Translations under genes and position numbers: made by a program | Assembly (NCBI GenBank): GCA_963575745.1 | Contig: CAUYUJ010007202.1 | Location: 436,770 to 500,769, forward strand | DNA from: Prorocentrum cordatum | Lineage: Eukaryota; Sar; Dinophyceae; Prorocentrales; Prorocentraceae | Length of the DNA stretch: 64,000 nt | Direction of reading: 5' to 3' | Shown: positions 20,071-30,400 of the stretch, one piece after another | Position numbering within the stretch: the stretch's first letter is position 1 | Layout of the letters: every line of letters begins with the position of its first letter | Notes under the pieces: generated by a model | What the model saw: only the letters and a program-made list of their open reading frames with translations | The model's database searches: none | What the model was told of the DNA's origin: nothing

Positions 20071-21705
20071 CCGTGCCTGCTGTGCCATGGACGGCCGTCA
20101 CGAATAGTGGCCGTGGTGAGAGACCACCCCCTGCGCACCCCCTATGGTGCCGAGAACATGCCATGCCTGCTGTGCCATGGGCGAGCGTCACGGATAGCGG
20201 CCGCGGTGATAGACCACCCACTGCGCACCCCCTACGGCGTCGAGAAGATACCGCGCCTGCTGTGCCCTGGACGACCGTCACGGATTGCGGCCGCGGTGAG
20301 AGACCACCCCCTGCGCACCACCTATGGCGTCGAGAATATACCATGCCTGGTGCGCCATGGACGACCGTCACGGTTAGCGGCCGCGGTGGGAGACCTTCCT
20401 TTGCGCACCCCCGTATGGTGTCGAGAAAATGCCACGCCTCCTGTGCCATGGACGACCGTCACGGGTAGCGACAGCGGTGAGGGACCACCCACAGCGCACC
20501 CCTTCTGGTGTAGAGAATGTGCCGTGCTTGCTGTGCCATGGACGACCGTCACGGATAGCGGCCGCGGTGAGAGACCACCCTTTGCGCACCCCCTACGATG
20601 TCGAGAATATGCCATGCCTGCTGTGCCATGGGCGGCCGCCGCGGATAGCGACCGCGGTGAGGGACCACCCCCTGCACATCCCGTGTGGTGTCGAGAATAT
20701 GCCTTGCCTGCTGTGCCGTGCACGACCGTGACGGATAGCGGCTGCGGTGAGAAACCACCCACTGCGCACCCATTATGGTGTCGAGAACATGCCATGCCTG
20801 CTGCGCCATGGACGGCCGTCACGGATAGCGGCCGCGGTGAGAGACCACCCCCTTGCGACCCCCTTTTTGTGGTGTCGAGAAAATGCCATGCTTGCTGTGC
20901 CCTGGACGACCGTCACGGATAGCGGCCACGGTGAGAGACCACCCCCTGCGCACCCGTATGGTGTCGAGATTATGCCATGCCTGTTGTGCCCTTGACGACC
21001 GTCACGTATAGCGTATCCCTCGTGTGGTGTCGAGAATATGCCATGCCTGCTGCGCCATGGACGACCGTCACGGATAGCGGCCGCGGTGAAAAACCACCCC
21101 CTGCACACCCTTTTCATGGTGTCGAGATTATGCCATGCCTGCTGCGCCATGGACGACCGTCACGGATAGCGGCCGCGGTGGGAGACCACCCCCTGCCACC
21201 CGTTTTTCCATGGTGTCGGGCAAATGCCATGTTTGCTGCGCCCTGGACGACCGTCACGGATAGCGGCCACGGTGAGAGACCATTCCCTGCGCACCTCCTT
21301 TGGTGTCGAGAATATGCCATGCCTGCTGCGCCATGGACGACCGTCACGGATAGCGGCCGAGGTGAAAGACCCCCCGTGCACACCTTTTCTATGGTGTCGG
21401 GAATATGCCATGCCTGCTGCGCCATGGACGACCGTCACGGATAGCTGCCGCGGTGAGAGACCACCCCCTGCCACCCCCCTTTTTTCCATGGTGTCGGGAA
21501 AATGCCATGCTTGCTGTGCCCTGGACGACCGTCACGGATAGCGGCCACGGTGTGAGACCACCCCTTGCGCACCCGTATGGTGTCGAGATTCTGCCATGCC
21601 TGTTTTGCCATGGACGACCGTCACGGATAGCGGCCGCGGTGAGAGACCATTCCCTGCGCACCCCCTTATGATGTCGAGAATACGCCACGCCTGCCACGCT
21701 TTGCG
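20071..21705 (+). repeat. 90-bp satellite, block 2 (more diverged)
   Basis: About 18 units of the same 90-bp family, with more substitutions and length changes than block 1 (for example extra T runs near 20865, 21195 and 21480, and a truncated unit near 21005). Confidence 0.95.
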
Positions 21706-21729
21706 GGCCCGCAAGGCAGGTGAGGGAGC

Positions 21730-22056
21730 TTCGCGGGTGAGTTGTGCTGTGCTGAGATGAGCTGTGCTGTGCTGAGATGAGCTGAGCTGAGCTGTGCTGG
21801 ACGGTTATGAGCTGTGTTGTGCTGTGCTGTTTACGTGTTGTGCGTCAATGTGCTGAATGGTGTGCTCAGCTGTGCTGTACTGCGCTGCGCTGTGCTGCGC
21901 TGCGCTGTGTGAGAAAGAGAAGGAGGGGGAGGTGTGTGTGTGTGTTTTTGTGTGTGCGTGTGTGTGTGTGTGCTTGTGTGTGTGTTTGTTTTTTGTGTAT
22001 GTGTGTGTGTGTGTGTGTGCCTGCGTGTGTCTGTGTGTGTGTGTGTGTGTCTGTGT

Positions 22057-22088
<32 letters not shown>

Positions 22089-22097
22089 CTGTGTGTG

Positions 22098-22130
<33 letters not shown>

Positions 22131-22362
22131 GTGTGTGTGTGTGTGTGTGTGTGTGTTGGGAGACGCGGGTGCGACGCGGCAGGGATGAAAACCAGAACTG
22201 TGCTGTGCTGTGCTGTGCTGATCTGTGCTGTGCTGTGCTGCGCTACGCTGTGCTGTGCTGTGCTGTGTGAGAAGGAGAGGGAGGAGGAGGGGTGAGGAGG
22301 AGACGCGGGTGCGATGCGGGAAGGACGAAAACCCACACCCCACTAAGCATGTGGGGAAAAAC
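21730..22362 (+). repeat. TGCTG / (GT)n composite
   Basis: TGCTG repeats (21735-21910), a GT tract of about 200 bp (21933-22158) with GTGC subrepeats, GACGCGGGTGCGACGCGG, a second TGCTG run (22200-22266), then GAGACGCGGGTGCGATGCGG and AAGCATGTGGGGAAAAA. The parts correspond to those at 19859-20070. Confidence 0.9.
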
Positions 22363-22540
22363 ACAGACACAATTAATCGCCGACTTCCTGGAACATATGG
22401 GGAAATATGGGAGTTTGGGGGGACTGCGACACTTCAGAAAATATGGGAAATCCCGGGGTTTGCGTGTATCTATTTGTGTGTCCCTGGGCCCCCTCAGTAG
22501 AGGCCTCTCGGCTTGAGGAGGCGCCGAATCGACTACACCT

Positions 22541-22720
22541 TAGGCCTCCCAGATGGGGTCCGAGCAGATGGCGTCGGAGGATCGCGACCTAGCGCCGATG
22601 CATCGCCGATGCTGCGATGCATCGGCGACGCCGGCGCGGAGAATGCGGGCCGCTGCTGCGTCGCCAGCGGCGACTCGACCGGAGGAGGCGCCGAGTCGAG
22701 GACCGTCGGACCGAGGCATC
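22541..22720 (+). mobile_element. MITE family G, copy 2, left half
   Basis: Starts TAGGCCTCCCAGATGGGGTC and continues with the family's GAGCAGATGGCGTCGGAGG and ATGCATCGCCGATGC units. No matching right end was found before the next copy. Confidence 0.6.
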
Positions 22721-22816
22721 AGGTCGAGGTCGGTTCGGGGAGGGCAGGTACCCGAATGTGCTTCGCGCCTGGCGTCTGTCCCCGCCTCGGCTGGTCCTGC
22801 CCCACCTGTAGGCCTG

Positions 22817-23027
22817 TAGGCCTCCCGGATGGGGTCCGAGCAGATGGGGTCGGAGGATCGTGCCGCATCGCCGATGCGTCCGCGATGCGGCTCGATGCGG
22901 GGCCCGTGTTTCTCCGCGCCGGCGCCGCCGATGCATCGCCGACGCATCGCCCATGCATCAGCGATGCATTGTCGATGCGACGCGATCCTCTGACCCCATT
23001 TGCTCGGACCCCATCGAGGAGGCCTCC
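22817..23027 (+). mobile_element. MITE family G, copy 3
   Basis: About 210 bp with inverted repeats of about 45 bp: left TAGGCCTCCCGGATGGGGTC then CGAGCAGATGGGGTCGGAGG; right is the complement, ending CCATCGAGGAGGCCTC. The interior consists of GATGCATCGCCGATG units. It is the best-preserved copy of the family. Confidence 0.85.
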
Positions 23028-23035
23028 AGAGGAAT

Positions 23036-23222
23036 CGACTACACGCAAGAGTGACCCTTCGCCGGAGTGACCTTTCGTGCGGGCCCACGGGTGACTGCTT
23101 CCCGATCGCTGAGCGAGATGCGGCAGCAGCCGCTGGCGCGCTTGGTTTTGGCCCCTTCGCACCCCCCCCCTGAAGCCGCGCACCAAAGCTGTCTTGCCTA
23201 ACGTGACTCTTGCATGTAGCCG
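23036..23222 (+). mobile_element. MITE family H, copy 3
   Basis: About 187 bp from CGACTACACGCAAGAGTGAC to TGACTCTTGCATGTAGCCG. It lies within 10 bp of the family G copy on its left. Confidence 0.85.
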
Positions 23223-23224
23223 AC

Positions 23225-23432
23225 CGATGTCAGGGCCAACGTTAGGAGGGGGGGTAAGGTTCAGAGTGGAATGCATGGGCCGCCAATCTGCCGTTGATCG
23301 CCGATAATGGGCTCGATGGCCCACCCAGCCTGGGAACGTTCGGTTTCGCTGTCGCTGTCGGGATACCATCGCCGACCTATCTGCGAGGTACCGCGGACTG
23401 CAGCTCGTTGTTTCGCCCCTTAGCTGGTCCCA
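23225..23432 (+). repeat. Dispersed repeat family J, copy 2
   Basis: Collinear with 2440-2620: GGGGGGGTAAG, GTTGATCGCCGATAATGGG, GGGAACGTTCGG, TCGCCGACCTATC. It follows the family H copy directly. Confidence 0.6.
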
Positions 23433-23441
23433 CCCTTTTTC

Positions 23442-23662
23442 TAGGCCTCCCAGATGGGGTCTGAGTAGACTCTGTCGGAGGATGGATTGCTCCGCATCGA
23501 CGATGCATCTTCGATGCATCGACGATGCATCTTCGATGCATCGGCGATGCGGCTCGATGTGGAGCCCGAATTTTCTCTACACCAACGTCGCCGATGTATC
23601 GCCGACGTCGCTGGTGCAATCCTCCGACGCCATCCACTCGGACCCCATCTAAGAGACTTCTA
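23442..23662 (+). mobile_element. MITE family G, copy 4
   Basis: About 220 bp from TAGGCCTCCCAGATGGGGTC to GACCCCATCTAAGAGACTTC-TA. The interior has four GATGCATCTTCGATGCATCG-type units. Confidence 0.8.
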
Positions 23663-23861
23663 CTTTCGTTACCCGTTTCGGAGGATGGTGCGGAAGTTGT
23701 GGTCGGCTGACCGCGTCACTGCCGGCAGCACGCGTGATCCGACCGCAGCTATTACAGACCGCGCCGTGCGCGTGTCATCGCACTGTAGTTTTGCCGCCGA
23801 CCACAGGAACTCAGGCAGACGATCCCGCCCAGGACGGGAGGCGGTTTTCCGACCTGATGTG

Positions 23862-23940
23862 GGCGGGGGCCCGCGCGGATTTCTCGGGGGGGCGCCGGAG
23901 CCCCCCTGGCGGGACCTCCGAACGTTTTGTGCTCGTGCCA
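23862..23940. repeat. Decayed family N remnant
   Basis: GGGGGCCCGCGCGGATTTCT, GGCGCCGGAGCCCCCC and GACCTCCGAACGTTTTGTGC follow the order of family N but have lost the ends. Confidence 0.45.
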
Positions 23941-23989
23941 TTCGTGGTCTGTTCCCCGAGGGCTGGCTTCTCAATCGGAGTTTCCTAGC

Positions 23990-24061
23990 CTCCTCCTCCT
24001 CCTCCTCCTCCTCCTCCTCCTCCTCCTCCTCCTCCTCCTCCTCCTCCTCCTCCTCCTCCTG
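23990..24061 (+). repeat. (TCC)n microsatellite
   Basis: Pure TCC, about 24 units. Confidence 0.95.
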
Positions 24062-24870
24062 GTGGGGGGCGGTCTTCGGTGCGTCGAGGCGACCCCATGG
24101 GGCTGCTGGCGGGGGGCCTTGGGGGCTGTCCTGGGCTGCGTCTTGGGAGCCATCTTGGCACGGGGGTGTTGGCCCGTCCTGCGGTTGGCTGGGAGCCTTC
24201 GGGGCGCCTCGTAGGCCTCCATGGCGGCGTCAAGGGAGGCTGGCAGGCCGTCTAGAGATTGACTGGTGGCAAGTGTATTCCCTCCAGGGTGACAAGCGAC
24301 ACATGTGTGATTCAAGCGGATCTCGGTTTCAATGTGGTTCAGATCCCCGCTTGGAGGATTTTCTGGGGGCTCCTTGGAGGATACTTGGGGCCTGCTGGGC
24401 TGACTCCTCTTTTCTTCACCTCCGCTGCATCTGTCTGCTCTTGTTGGGTAGTCCTGGGTTGTCGCCTTTGCCCCTCATCCGTTCCTATTCCTCGCCCCTC
24501 CTTCTCCTCCTCCCCCGCACCCCGTGGAGTCCGAGGAGGAGGAGGGGTGGGGGGCTCGCTCATCCTCGCGCCATGCCCCTCCTCCTTCGCACTCTCCTCC
24601 CGCCCTCGCATTCTCCTCCGCACCCTCCCCCTGGAGGTGGTTTTCGGGCCAGAGCTCGGACCTGCGGCGGCAGACATTTGGGACGATCCTGGCACCTCTG
24701 GAACGCCGTCGACGAGGCGTATAGCTTCTGAAGGGCACCCCGAGACTGGAATGCCTCGAACGCCTCCAGGAGCCGACGGAGACGTAGACTCCCGAAGACC
24801 TCGAGGCGTTGAGCTCCGAGTCCCGAGATGCGGGCCCAGGGGCGGGCGCGCGGGAGGGGCCCAGGGAGGA
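24062..24870. other. Unassigned sequence
   Basis: About 800 bp with several open frames but no recognisable domain. A (TCCTCC)-like patch lies near 24500. Confidence 0.4.
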
Positions 24871-25020
24871 GGAATGGGAGGAGGAATGGGAGGAGGAGGA
24901 GGAGGAGGAGGAGGAGGAGGAGGAGGAGGAGGATGGAGGAGGAGGAGAGGAGCAGGAGGAGCAGGAGGGAGGAGGAGGAGGAGGAGGATGAGGAGGAGGG
25001 GAGGAGGAGGGAGGGGGCCG
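24871..25020 (+). repeat. (GGA)n tract
   Basis: Purine-rich GGA repeat with AAT and GCA variants. Confidence 0.9.
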
Positions 25021-25217
25021 AGGGAGGGGCCGCGGCCGCGGGGGGGTCCGCCGCGGCCATCCGCGAGGGGGCGAACGTACGCGGAGGACCCAGGAGGGGG
25101 CAAGGGCCAACGAGGCACCAGGTGCAGTCGGCGGGCGCCTCGGCTCGCCGACCCACCTCTCTCTCGGCCGGCCTCGGAGGGGGGGGATGCTGAGACCTCG
25201 GCGGGCCGGCCCCTCCC

Positions 25218-25560
25218 ACCTCCTCCTCCTCCTCCTCCTCCTCCTCCTCCTCCTCCTCCTCCTCGTCCTCGTCCTCCTCCTCCTCCTCCTCCTCGTCGTC
25301 CTCCGCCCCTCCTGCTCCTCCTCCTCCTCCTCTCTCCTCCTCTCCCCTCCTCCTCCCCCCTCCTCCTCCTCCTCCTCCCTCCTCCTCCTCCCTCCTCCTC
25401 CTCCTCCTACCTCCCTCCTCCCCCTCCTCCTCCCCCCTCCTCCTCCTCCTCCTCTCACTCCTCCTCCCTCCTCCTCCTCCTCCTCCTCCTCCTCCTCCCC
25501 CTCCTCCTCCCCCTCCCCCTCCTCCTCCTCCTCCTCCTCCTCCTCCTCCTTCTCCTCCCA
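25218..25560 (+). repeat. (TCC)n microsatellite
   Basis: About 340 bp of TCC with CGTCC, CCCCTCC and CTCCC variants. Together with the GGA tract 200 bp upstream it forms a potential long inverted repeat. Confidence 0.95.
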
Positions 25561-25613
25561 TTCCTCCTCCCTGGGCCCCTCCCTCCCTCCAGCGACCCTG
25601 TCTACAAGTACAC

Positions 25614-25732
25614 TTAGGTCGGGCCTGTGCCTCTACAGGAGGAGTATTTCAACATAGTCGAAAATGTTATGTTTGACTATTTTTCTTGTTTTTCGTCCAA
25701 AATCGGCCTGTAGGGAGACATGCCCGACCTAA
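25614..25732 (+). mobile_element. MITE family C, copy 1
   Basis: A 119-bp element with inverted repeats of about 30 bp: left TTAGGTCGGGCCTGTGCCTC then TACAGGAGGA; right is the complement of TTAGGTCGGGCATGTCTCCC then TACAGGCCGA. The centre is A/T-rich. Confidence 0.85.
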
Positions 25733-25739
25733 TACGAGT

Positions 25740-26000
25740 ACACATCATATGAGTACTGCTCTCCTCTCTCCCCTGGCTCTGTTCGGGGAGTGTCCCGTCC
25801 TCTCCGCGTCTTGTTATTTTGGCACAGGATTTCATGATCTGGTGCTTCCTGTGTGCTTTTCCGTTCCGGTCGTTTCTGGGTCTTCAACATGGTGCGCCCG
25901 TTGGAGCGCCGCCCTCATTTCTGCGCTTCCGTCACTCAAAATCGTGCTCCCGCTGCAGGGATGGCCTCCTTTCCGCGCCTCCTGACGGCATTTGGCATTC
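25740..26000. other. Unassigned sequence
   Basis: No gene was recognised between the family C and family A elements. Confidence 0.35.
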
Positions 26001-26148
26001 CCCTGACCTCCCAGGAGGGCTAAAAAATAGCACCCGACCTAAAAACCTATCCCAGAGCTATTCTACGTCTTGGTTTTAGGCTGTTTCGCTCAGTTTTTTT
26101 GGTTTTGAGGCCTCCAGTGCTAACAAGTTGCTCTCTGGAAGGTCAGGG
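26001..26148 (+). mobile_element. MITE family A, copy 2
   Basis: Same orientation as 1868-2016 and nearly identical through GGCTAAAAAATAGCACCCGA and CTATTCTACGTCTTGGTTTT. Left terminus CCCTGACCTCCCAG, right terminus CTGGAAGGTCAGGG. Confidence 0.85.
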
Positions 26149-26254
26149 TCGAAAGCGCCCACATCGGGCAGGCACGGTTGCGGAGGACACGGAGCCGGCA
26201 TTCCTGGCAGGCCTTGTCCTCTCGTAGACGGGCCGCGTACCCTCCCAAGTCATC

Positions 26255-26400
26255 CAGTGCCATGTCACGGCATGCAGTGCAATGCGATGTTGTGTTGTGC
26301 ACCGCTGTGTGATGCCATGCTTGGCGTTGCTCTGCTTTGTGATGCAATGCTTCACTACGCAATGCCATGTTCGGCCGTGCTCTTCTACGCTATTCTTTCC
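26255..26400 (+). repeat. Degenerate TGATGC/ATGCCATGC pentamer-type repeat
   Basis: Short imperfect units such as GCAATGC, TGTGATGC and GCCATGCTTGG. No gene was seen. Confidence 0.6.
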
Positions 26401-26433
26401 CATCCATCGCGTACCCTCTTGGGATCATTGCCC

Positions 26434-27023
26434 TGGTCGATATCCGACTGCGCGAATAGATCGGAGATCTACGCCATGGAAAGGGATGTGAGGGAGAGGT
26501 AGGACGTCAGATGTGACGCTAGCGCACCTAGCTTGCCCTCCCTCCCTCCCTCTCTCCCTCCCTTCCTTCCTCTCTCCCTCCCTCTCTCCCTCCTGCCCTT
26601 CCTCCCTCCTCCCCTCCCTCCCTCCCCTCCCCTCACTCCCCTCCCTCCGCCCTTCCTCTATCCTCCCTTTCTCCCTCCCTCCCTTCCCTCCCTCCCTTCC
26701 CTCCCTCCCTTCCCTCCCTCCCTTCCCTCCCTCCTGCCCTTCCTCCTTCCTCCTCTCTCCCTCCCCGCCGCCGCCGCCGCTGACGGTGTCGCCGTCGTCG
26801 GCGTCGCCATGGGCGTCGTTGTGGGCGATCTGAACCCCCGAATAATTGTCCCGGGGAGGAGGGGGGGGTCCAGACCCCCCGGATCTTTGCGGGGGGCGGG
26901 GGGTGGGGGAGGGTTGGGGGCAAGCTAGGTGCGTTCGCGTCATATCTGACATCCTACCCCTCCCTCCCATCCCTTACCATGGTGCAGATCCCCTCTCTAC
27001 TCGCACAGTCGGATGTCGAGCAG
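26434..27023. mobile_element. Foldback element with arms of about 105 bp
   Basis: Left arm 26434-26538 and right arm 26918-27023 are inverted copies, about 80-85% identical by eye: ATATCCGACTGCGCGAATAG, ATCTACGCCATGG and GCGCACCTAGCTTGCCC on the left all recur as complements on the right. Between them lies 230 bp of (CCCT)n (26539-26765) and about 150 bp of mixed sequence. No transposase is encoded. Confidence 0.75.
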
Positions 27024-27880
27024 GGGGAGGGGGGCTGGTTTCTGACCCCTCCTCTTCGGACTCTGCTGTGGTGTGAGGGACTGAGGGCCCTCTGCTTTCG
27101 GACCCCCCTTCGAGAACCTGTTCTCAGGCCAGCGACGGTGGATCGCGCGCCCTCAGATGCGCACATCCTTGTGCCATCACTACTAGACGTCGTCACGACG
27201 ACATGCTTTATGTACAGCCTCGGTCGCGTCACTCGCAAGCAACAAGAGGCCGCCACCGCGGAAGGTTCTGATGCTTCAAAAGTGTGCGTAGCTCATGCTG
27301 CTGGGAGGGTGGTCCCTCATTTGTAGCGTCAGGTTCAGCCTCTGGACCTTGGCCAGAGCATCTCCTGCGGAGCGGATGCGGGACACAGGAGAGCAACTCG
27401 AGCGAGGTCGGAGTTGTGTGGACGGGGGTTCATCTACCGCCTTGAGGAGGACAACGAGGAGGACGAGTGGTGATAATCGAGAGGACGAGGCGCGGGTAGA
27501 GGAATCGCCAGAGGAGGATGCGGAGGAGGATTAAGCAGGGGCCAGCAGCATCTTTGACGGCGCAGCCATCGGCCGGGACGATTGTGAACATCATTGCAAT
27601 CATCATCTTCTCACCACGGGTGGTATGCTAGGCGATGGCCCCTTCTCGTTCCTTGCGCCGGCGCTCGCAGGGGTCCGTCGCAGAAGATGACCAAGGAGCA
27701 GATGATGACGCGGGCTTCACGGACCCGGACCCATCTTGGGCCGACGATTTCTGAATTTGGGCAGCTCGCGCTGCCATTTAGCTATGTGCGCCTCGGTCGC
27801 CCTGTCTTCGGCGCCATGCGGCGGCAAACTATGGGAGCCTGGTATAACCTGTCAATTCCGTCTTCCGCGCCGACTAGCGC
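27024..27880. other. Unassigned sequence
   Basis: About 850 bp of normal complexity with several short frames. An acidic run (EEDAEED) around 27500 comes from GAGGA repeats. No domain was recognised. Confidence 0.4.
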
Positions 27881-27884
27881 CGAT

Positions 27885-27990
27885 TAGCGTCTGGAGTCGA
27901 TGCAATAGCGCTGACTTAGCGTCGATTTAGCGTCGGTTATAGCGTCGGTTAGCGTCGATTTAGCGTCGACCAGCGTCGATTCGCAAGAGC
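27885..27990 (+). repeat. TTAGCGTCGAT tandem repeat
   Basis: Seven or eight 8-15 bp units of TTAGCGTCGATT, TATAGCGTCGG and CAGCGTCGATT. Confidence 0.8.
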
Positions 27991-28437
27991 TGGCAAGATG
28001 CAACACCGTAGAAAGTACGACTGGCGGCGCCCTCGACCCCATGTTCCGCGAGGGCCGCCGTGATCCGAAATCGGGCAAGCACGCCCGGTGTGCAGGAAAA
28101 ATGCCTCGTCCAGATCTCCTGCGGGCGACGGCGCCAGAATGGGGTCCACTCTGGGCTCCTGCGGGGCCCTGGCTTCTGGTCCCCTCCTCAGATCTGGGTC
28201 GGAGGACCGTCGTTCCTTCGCTCTGCTCGTGATACCAGATAATTGATCCGACCGCTAGTCGCTCGCCGGATTATGTTCTCCAGGCGCCGCTTGGTGCCAT
28301 TCGTGTTTTCTCTGCAGGAACTCGCTCTGCGGTTCGCAGCGGCTTTGGGCCGTGGCAGACACTCCTAAGCTAGAGACAACGACTCGCTTTCATCCCTTGC
28401 TCGCCCACAAGAGACCTCTTCTCTTCGAGGCCGAATC
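27991..28437. other. Unassigned sequence
   Basis: No gene or repeat family was recognised. Confidence 0.35.
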
Positions 28438-28639
28438 ATCAGGGGTAACTCGGGTCAGGTTTAACTCGGGTTCCTTTTTCGGGAATCCAAACCCGAGTTA
28501 CCCCGGACCCGAGTTACCCAGGATAATTCGGGCGTCCAGAGCCCCACATCATCAGGGCTAACTCGGGCTCCTTTTTTTCGGGAATCCAAAAACCCGAGTT
28601 ACCCCAGGCCCGAGCTACCTTGGATACTTCGGGCGCCCA
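28438..28639. mobile_element. Tandem pair of small inverted-repeat units (GGTAACTCGGGT)
   Basis: Two adjacent copies of about 100 bp (from about 28438 and about 28551). Each has GGGTAACTCGGGT or GGCTAACTCGGGC on the left, CTTTTTCGGGAATCCAAA in the middle, ACCCGAGTTACCCC on the right, and ends near TTCGGGCGCCCA. This looks like a MITE duplicated in tandem. Confidence 0.7.
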
Positions 28640-28858
28640 ATCTTCTCGTCGAGGCCGAGGCGGGGTCACAGAGAGGCCCCCCCGTGCGGGAGGCTCCCAT
28701 GAGCTGCCGCCCAAGGCGCCACGCGCAGGCGCTCCGGTCGGCGGCGGCGGCGGCGGCGGCTCGCGCAGGCTGGCCCCGAGCCCGACGCGCACCCTCTCGC
28801 GCGAAGAGCGGTGGGCCTGTCCTCCACCACCACCACCAGAAGCAGGAGGGGGAGGGGG

Positions 28859-28922
28859 TCCTCCTCCTCCTCCTCCTCCTCCTCCTCCTCCTCCTCCTCC
28901 TCCTCCTCCTCCTCCACCTCCT
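28859..28922 (+). repeat. (TCC)n microsatellite
   Basis: Nearly pure TCC, about 20 units. Confidence 0.95.
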
Positions 28923-29096
28923 TCCCCGCTCCAGCTTGTGGTGTTGGTGGTGGAAGAAGCAGGCCCATCCAAGAGGGTGGCCTGGAGGCCGGAGCCTCCG
29001 GCGCGGGGGCGAGCTGTCCGGTGCTTTTCCTCGGCGGGCTCCAGGTGACCCCGCCGCCTGCGGTGTGACGCTTCCGGCGGCCACGTAGACCCTCAA

Positions 29097-29293
29097 GTCG
29101 GGCCGAACGAAAGGGGGATAGGGAAAGGGGGGGGGGTACGAAATCTGCTGCGTGCAGCTGGTTTCGGCCCCGCCGCCGGGCCCATTTCTCGATACATGGG
29201 CGCCTCCTGGCGCCGGGAGGCGCCGGGAAAATCAGCTACGTGAGTTGATTCTCAAATCCCCCTTTGCTATCCCCCCATTTCGCCCAGCCCGAC
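29097..29293 (+). mobile_element. MITE family D, copy 2
   Basis: About 195 bp with ends TCGGGCCGAACGAAAGGGGG and CCCCCATTTCGCCCAGCCCG, collinear with the interrupted copy at 12772-13174. CTCAAG stands directly outside both ends (29092-29097 and 29293-29298), which may be a target duplication. Confidence 0.8.
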
Positions 29294-29604
29294 TCAAGTC
29301 GGGCCAGCCCCTCTGCAGGAGGAATATCGAGAAACAGTTCCACAACAGTCAGGGGGCGATCTCTTTTTGCTCTTCTTGGCTATGTTTGCGTAGGATCCGG
29401 AGTTTGATAGACCGCCTACCCCGACACGTCGATTAGCGAATTGGCCGTGTTCGGTTCGCGAGAGGGCGTCGCGGCCGTCAGTCTTGCGGGCCCAGGTCCG
29501 TCGGCTTCGGTCCCAGGCCGTTTTCACTGAAGGGCGGTTTACTAAAGGGGAGGTTTTTGCCCACCGCCGAAAAATCCGCCTGTGGGAGGACATGCCCGAC
29601 CTAA
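29293..29604 (+). mobile_element. MITE family C, copy 2 (longer)
   Basis: Starts AAGTCGGGCCAGCCCCTCTG and ends GGAGGACATGCCCGACCTAA, the inverted ends of family C. At about 310 bp it is 190 bp longer than copy 1, so it either carries an insertion or represents a longer parent element. Confidence 0.7.
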
Positions 29605-29752
29605 CCCTGACCTTCCAGAGAGCTATTTTTTAGCACTGGAGGCCTAACAACCTAAACAACTGAACGAAACATCCTAAAACCAAGACGCAGAATAGCTTTG
29701 GGATAGGTCTTTAAGTCGGGTGCTATTTTTTAGCCCTCCTGGAAGGTCAGGG
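29605..29752 (-). mobile_element. MITE family A, copy 3 (inverted)
   Basis: A 148-bp element with the same 14-bp termini as the other two copies, in reverse orientation. It begins at the base after the family C element ends. Confidence 0.85.
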
Positions 29753-30228
29753 AAGTATGCCCCAGCTTGCGGCCCGCGGGCTCCACGCCGACCGCGCGAG
29801 GGCACGGCAGGGGGGGGCGTTTGCGCCGGGCGGGAGCTCCACGAAGACCGGTCTCACTGCACTGCCTGGCTATAGCGCTTCGCCCGCGTGCGCAGCCAGG
29901 CGGGAGATCCAGTTATCCGGCGTCAAAAGGCTCGAAGCTTCGTGAACCGCTAGCCCCGCCTGTCGGGTAGAGCCAGGGCCCCAGGTAAGGGGGCCCGGCT
30001 CGTAGCAGGGCTCCAGAGCCCCTAAATGGGCCAGGCTGACTGAAAACCAGGCCTGCCGTAGCTGGTGTGTTTTTGCTCGAGTGACGGCAGTTCCAGTTCG
30101 TGGAACGGGGCGGGGGGGGCGTCCCCCAGTACACACCCCTAAACCAGCTCCCACTGAACCCAGTTCTGCCAACGCCCGAGCCTGGCCAATCGCCGCAGAA
30201 GGAGGGGGAGGGGGATGGGGGATGGGGA
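29753..30228. other. Unassigned sequence
   Basis: No gene was recognised; nothing repeats elsewhere in the window by eye. Confidence 0.35.
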
Positions 30229-30400
30229 GGAGGAGGAGGAGGAGGAGGAGGAGGAGGAGGAGGAGGAGGAGGAGGAGGAGGAGGAGGAGGAGGAGGAGGA
30301 NNNNNNNNNNNNNNNNNNNNNNNNNNNNNNNNNNNNNNNNNNNNNNNNNNNNNNNNNNNNNNNNNNNNNNNNNNNNNNNNNNNNNNNNNNNNNNNNNNNN
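30229..30400 (+). repeat. (GGA)n tract running into an assembly gap
   Basis: GGA repeat to 30300, then 100 N. The gap size is nominal. The tract probably continues into it, so the join to the sequence from 30401 onward is not proven. Confidence 0.9.

Noticed and set aside
17926-21705. Long ORFs with repeated 30-residue units on both strands
   Set aside because: They are translations of a 90-bp satellite in several frames at once; no single frame shows protein-like conservation.
21933-22158. Cys/Val-rich protein from (GT)n
   Set aside because: A dinucleotide repeat read in frame; no other support.
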